From NCBI GenBank assembly GCA_018675575.1, contig JABGXW010000134.1, positions 23,590 to 87,589 of the forward strand: a stretch of 64,000 bases of DNA. The letters are read 5' to 3'. The notes under the pieces are model-generated. The model had not been told where the DNA came from and searched no databases. It saw nothing but the letters and a program-made list of their open reading frames with translations. This document shows, in pieces, positions 62,003-64,000 of the stretch; the first letter of the stretch is position 1, and every line of letters begins with the position of its first letter. The position numbers and the translations under genes were made by a program. The stretch is from Bacteriovoracaceae bacterium (GTDB taxonomy: Bacteria; Bdellovibrionota; Bacteriovoracia; Bacteriovoracales; Bacteriovoracaceae).

Positions 62003-62926
62003 TTACTTTAATTTATGTTGACTCTTATGGCCATTAATAAACTTGCCATTGATATAATGTCTACATTCTCCGTCAGCACGAAGTTCAAAGATCCCTTGCA
62101 CTTCTTCGCCTTTTGTAGGTGCAGTAAACTCTGAGTTGTTATTTTGAAAATTTGAAAGACTTGTCTGGGCTTGGAATCCTGAAACTGAAGAAGAACCTAC
62201 CTGAGAGTATAGATCTGTTAATGCGTTTGCGTCTGCGGAATAAATAAATCGGTTAGATTCAAAGGTAGATATATAAGGTTGCATGACTGAAGGCACGCCG
62301 CTAGCTGTTTCATGTGGCAAACCAAGAAAGTGTCCGAGCTCATGAAGTACCACGGAAACTAAATCATATTTTGAGAAATTATTTGGATCATATGAATAGG
62401 TATAATCACGATAGTTAACGATAATATCCGCATGAGTTAGTTGTAAATACTCATCAGCAGTTCCGGCATTTATTCTCACCCCAAAGAACTGGGTAATCGC
62501 TAGCGCTCCGTTTGAAACATTATTAAACCAGTTTAAAGATTTATAAATTCCAAGTTCAGAGTCACGATATTGATTAAGTGATGTATAAGAATTATTTGTA
62601 AGCGTTGTGGCGGGAACTTTTAAAAAATCAATGGAACCCATTCCCCCGTCCCACTCTTTCATCATTTGTTCAAAAAGGTTATGACCAAGTCCGTCATTTT
62701 GAGCGGGTGTGAATTCCTCAAGAAATGCTTGTGTTATTCCTAAGTCGAGTGGGGAAATAATTTGAGTATCACCCCATCTCACAGGTATACCTTCAGTAGT
62801 AAAGGGGTTACCACCAAGAGCAGATACATTAGGATCTCCTTTTGGTTCACCACAGCCCACAACCAATAATAGTAGTGAACTGATAAAAAGAGGGATTAGC
62901 AATTTGCAATGTTTTTTAATGCCCAT
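62003..62926 (-). CDS. matrixin-like metalloprotease lipoprotein
   Basis: A 307-aa exported protein. The signal sequence ends in VVGC, a lipobox. The protease site is HELGHFLGLPH (metzincin, three His) with a Met-turn in PSVMQPY 16 residues later. The domain matches M10A-type matrixins, with pro-segment absent. AGG lies 6 bases before the ATG. The C-terminus (DGECRHYINGKFINGHKSQHK) is a short basic tail. As an outer-membrane lipoprotein it could cleave prey or own surface proteins; this is inferred. Confidence 0.82.
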   Translation of the reverse strand: MGIKKHCKLLIPLFISSLLLLVVGCGEPKGDPNVSALGGNPFTTEGIPVRWGDTQIISPLDLGITQAFLEEFTPAQNDGLGHNLFEQMMKEWDGGMGSIDFLKVPATTLTNNSYTSLNQYRDSELGIYKSLNWFNNVSNGALAITQFFGVRINAGTADEYLQLTHADIIVNYRDYTYSYDPNNFSKYDLVSVVLHELGHFLGLPHETASGVPSVMQPYISTFESNRFIYSADANALTDLYSQVGSSSVSGFQAQTSLSNFQNNNSEFTAPTKGEEVQGIFELRADGECRHYINGKFINGHKSQHKLK

Positions 62927-63003
62927 ACTTACCTGATCGGATTATTTCGATCGGGTATTAGGGATATTTGACTAATGGGGAATGTTTTTATAACTCTTTG
63001 TTA

Positions 63004-63648
63004 TTACTTGGCAGATTTAGCATAATCTGATAAAAAGGCCTTTAATCCATTTTCAGTTAAAGGATGTTTATACATCAACTTGATGGCCTTAAGAGGCGCT
63101 GTAATGACATCTGCACCTACAAGTCCACAATCTCTGATATGGGTGGCATGTCTTACAGACGCAGCGAGTACTTGAGTTTGATAACCATATATATCATAAA
63201 CAGCTCTTATTTCTTCAATCAATGCCATTCCGTCATGGCCATTATCATCAAGCCTACCAATGAAAGGTGAAATGTAGGTGGCACCAGCTTTAGCTGCTAG
63301 GATTGCCTGATTAGAGGAAAAACAAAGAGTTACATTTGTTTTTACTCCCTGGGCCGATAGCACTTTACAAGCAGCGATTCCATCTTCTGTGAGGGGTAAT
63401 TTTATAACGATATTATCGTGAATTTTTGAAAGTTCAGCTGCTTCAAGCAACATAGCTTCCTTTTCGATAGCTATAACTTCGGCAGAAATTGGCCCATCGA
63501 TAATCGAACAAATTTCTTCGATAACATCTTTTAGTGATCTTCCTGATTTGGCAATAAGTGATGGGTTGGTTGTAACTCCATCAATAATGCCTAATTTTGC
63601 CGCTTCCCTAATTTCTTCAACTAGACCTGTATCTACGAAAATTTGCAT
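63004..63648 (-). CDS. transaldolase/fructose-6-phosphate aldolase-like enzyme
   Basis: A 214-aa TIM-barrel aldolase of the short transaldolase family. The Schiff-base Lys lies in [26 protein letters not shown] is the family start and [12 protein letters not shown] the phosphate block. Short members (about 215-220 aa) include FSA and TalC-type transaldolases; I cannot decide between sugar transfer in the pentose phosphate route and aldol cleavage. AGGGAGAATC lies before the ATG. It is probably transcribed with no close partner; 77 bases separate it from the metalloprotease lipoprotein gene. Confidence 0.88.
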   Translation of the reverse strand: MQIFVDTGLVEEIREAAKLGIIDGVTTNPSLIAKSGRSLKDVIEEICSIIDGPISAEVIAIEKEAMLLEAAELSKIHDNIVIKLPLTEDGIAACKVLSAQGVKTNVTLCFSSNQAILAAKAGATYISPFIGRLDDNGHDGMALIEEIRAVYDIYGYQTQVLAASVRHATHIRDCGLVGADVITAPLKAIKLMYKHPLTENGLKAFLSDYAKSAK

Positions 63649-63749
63649 GATTCTCCCTCTTAAATAAGTTGATCTAAATTACCAAACCGTCATTTTTTAG
63701 ACAAGTTTTTCTCGCTTTTATATTTGCTGAAATGGGTCATAATAAGACT

Positions 63750-64000
63750 ATGAAGTTTAATTTGTTAAAACTTATATTTTTGATGGTTTTTATTGTTAGT
63801 TTTACAAGTAAGGAAGCTTGGACTCAGGAGGATATTGAAATTGTTCCTGATGAATTAATAAATCAGAAAGCTAAAACTTTACAGCAAACGATTGAAGAGC
63901 AAGCAGATTCTTTTTTTGATGACACCAGGAATTATGGAACTTTTACTGGAAGAGTAACTGATAGGGACTTAAATACTAATATTTTAAAAGTTTCATCTGA
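63750..64000 (+). CDS. exported protein, 3' end beyond the window
   Basis: An open frame of 83 codons runs off the window end. It begins MKFNLLKLIFLMVFIVSF, a signal-like segment, followed by SKEAWTQEDIEIVPDELIN and a charged helix. An in-frame ATG at 63732 could also start it. The Asp/Glu-rich start and ATT-GAT-rich codons look like those of neighbouring exported proteins. No family can be named from this part. Confidence 0.55.
   Translation, partial: MKFNLLKLIFLMVFIVSFTSKEAWTQEDIEIVPDELINQKAKTLQQTIEEQADSFFDDTRNYGTFTGRVTDRDLNTNILKVSS

Noticed and set aside
62935..62956. Repeated GATCGG before the matrixin-like lipoprotein gene
   Set aside because: Only two copies of six bases; too short to call a regulatory site.

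Overview
The window is AT-rich chromosomal DNA from a Gram-negative, most likely predatory, bacterium of the Bdellovibrionota, probably a Bacteriovorax/Halobacteriovorax-type organism. This is inferred from gene content, not from an rRNA: a Myxococcus-type Agl/Glt gliding machine, a TIGR02147-family regulator, a DUF6178-like protein, several secreted zinc proteases, many lipoproteins and beta-barrel proteins, and an animal-type sphingolipid desaturase (sphingophosphonolipids are known from Bacteriovorax stolpii). No rRNA, tRNA, insertion sequence, prophage or CRISPR array was seen. Coding density is high, and many stops and starts overlap by 1 to 10 bases.

Layout. 1-4.2 kb: lipid-type genes resembling E. 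coli ynbC and ynbA, a methyltransferase, a small transporter-like protein and a DJ-1/PfpI protein. 4.3-9.4 kb: thioesterase, ABC exporter, two small secreted metal or heme proteins, an HPF-like protein, a split YeeE/YedE transporter and a DUF2914 membrane protein. 9.4-15.9 kb: two outer-membrane proteins (one with a heme c motif), a tatA gene too short for usual ORF cut-offs, a secreted metalloprotease, a four-CBS protein, a membrane cNMP-binding-fold protein and an aminotransferase. 16-19.9 kb: RecQ, a degenerate DUF547 lipoprotein with an Asp repeat, and a small unknown gene.

19.9-31 kb is the most striking region. It is one minus-strand operon encoding, in order of transcription, a von Willebrand A lipoprotein (CglB-like), an outer-membrane barrel, a GltC-like TPR protein, a small secreted protein, a TolQ/AglR-type and two TolR/AglQ-AglS-type motor subunits, a large periplasmic TPR protein (GltD-like), a TPR lipoprotein (GltE-like) and an FHA/transmembrane/AgmX-PglI tail protein (GltG-like). 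This is a nearly complete Agl-Glt motility or envelope-spanning force machine with its own candidate adhesin.

31-39.8 kb: esterase, aldo-keto reductase and DEGS-like desaturase in an overlapping operon, a VAT-1-like oxidoreductase, a DUF6178-like protein, several unknown genes and an orphan TadA/CpaF ATPase. 39.8-49.8 kb: a two-component pair, fabI, MazG-like and zinc-ribbon proteins, then a tightly packed heme operon (hemA, hemCD fusion, hemL, histidine kinase, response regulator, hemE). 50-56.2 kb: an IMPDH/GMPR enzyme, a PlsB-like acyltransferase, a CDF transporter and the infC-rpmI-rplT translation operon, where infC starts at ATT. 56.2-64 kb: TIGR02147 regulator, secreted basic protein, two matrixin-like metalloproteases, an outer-membrane protein, a radical SAM/DUF547 pair, a transaldolase and a truncated exported protein.
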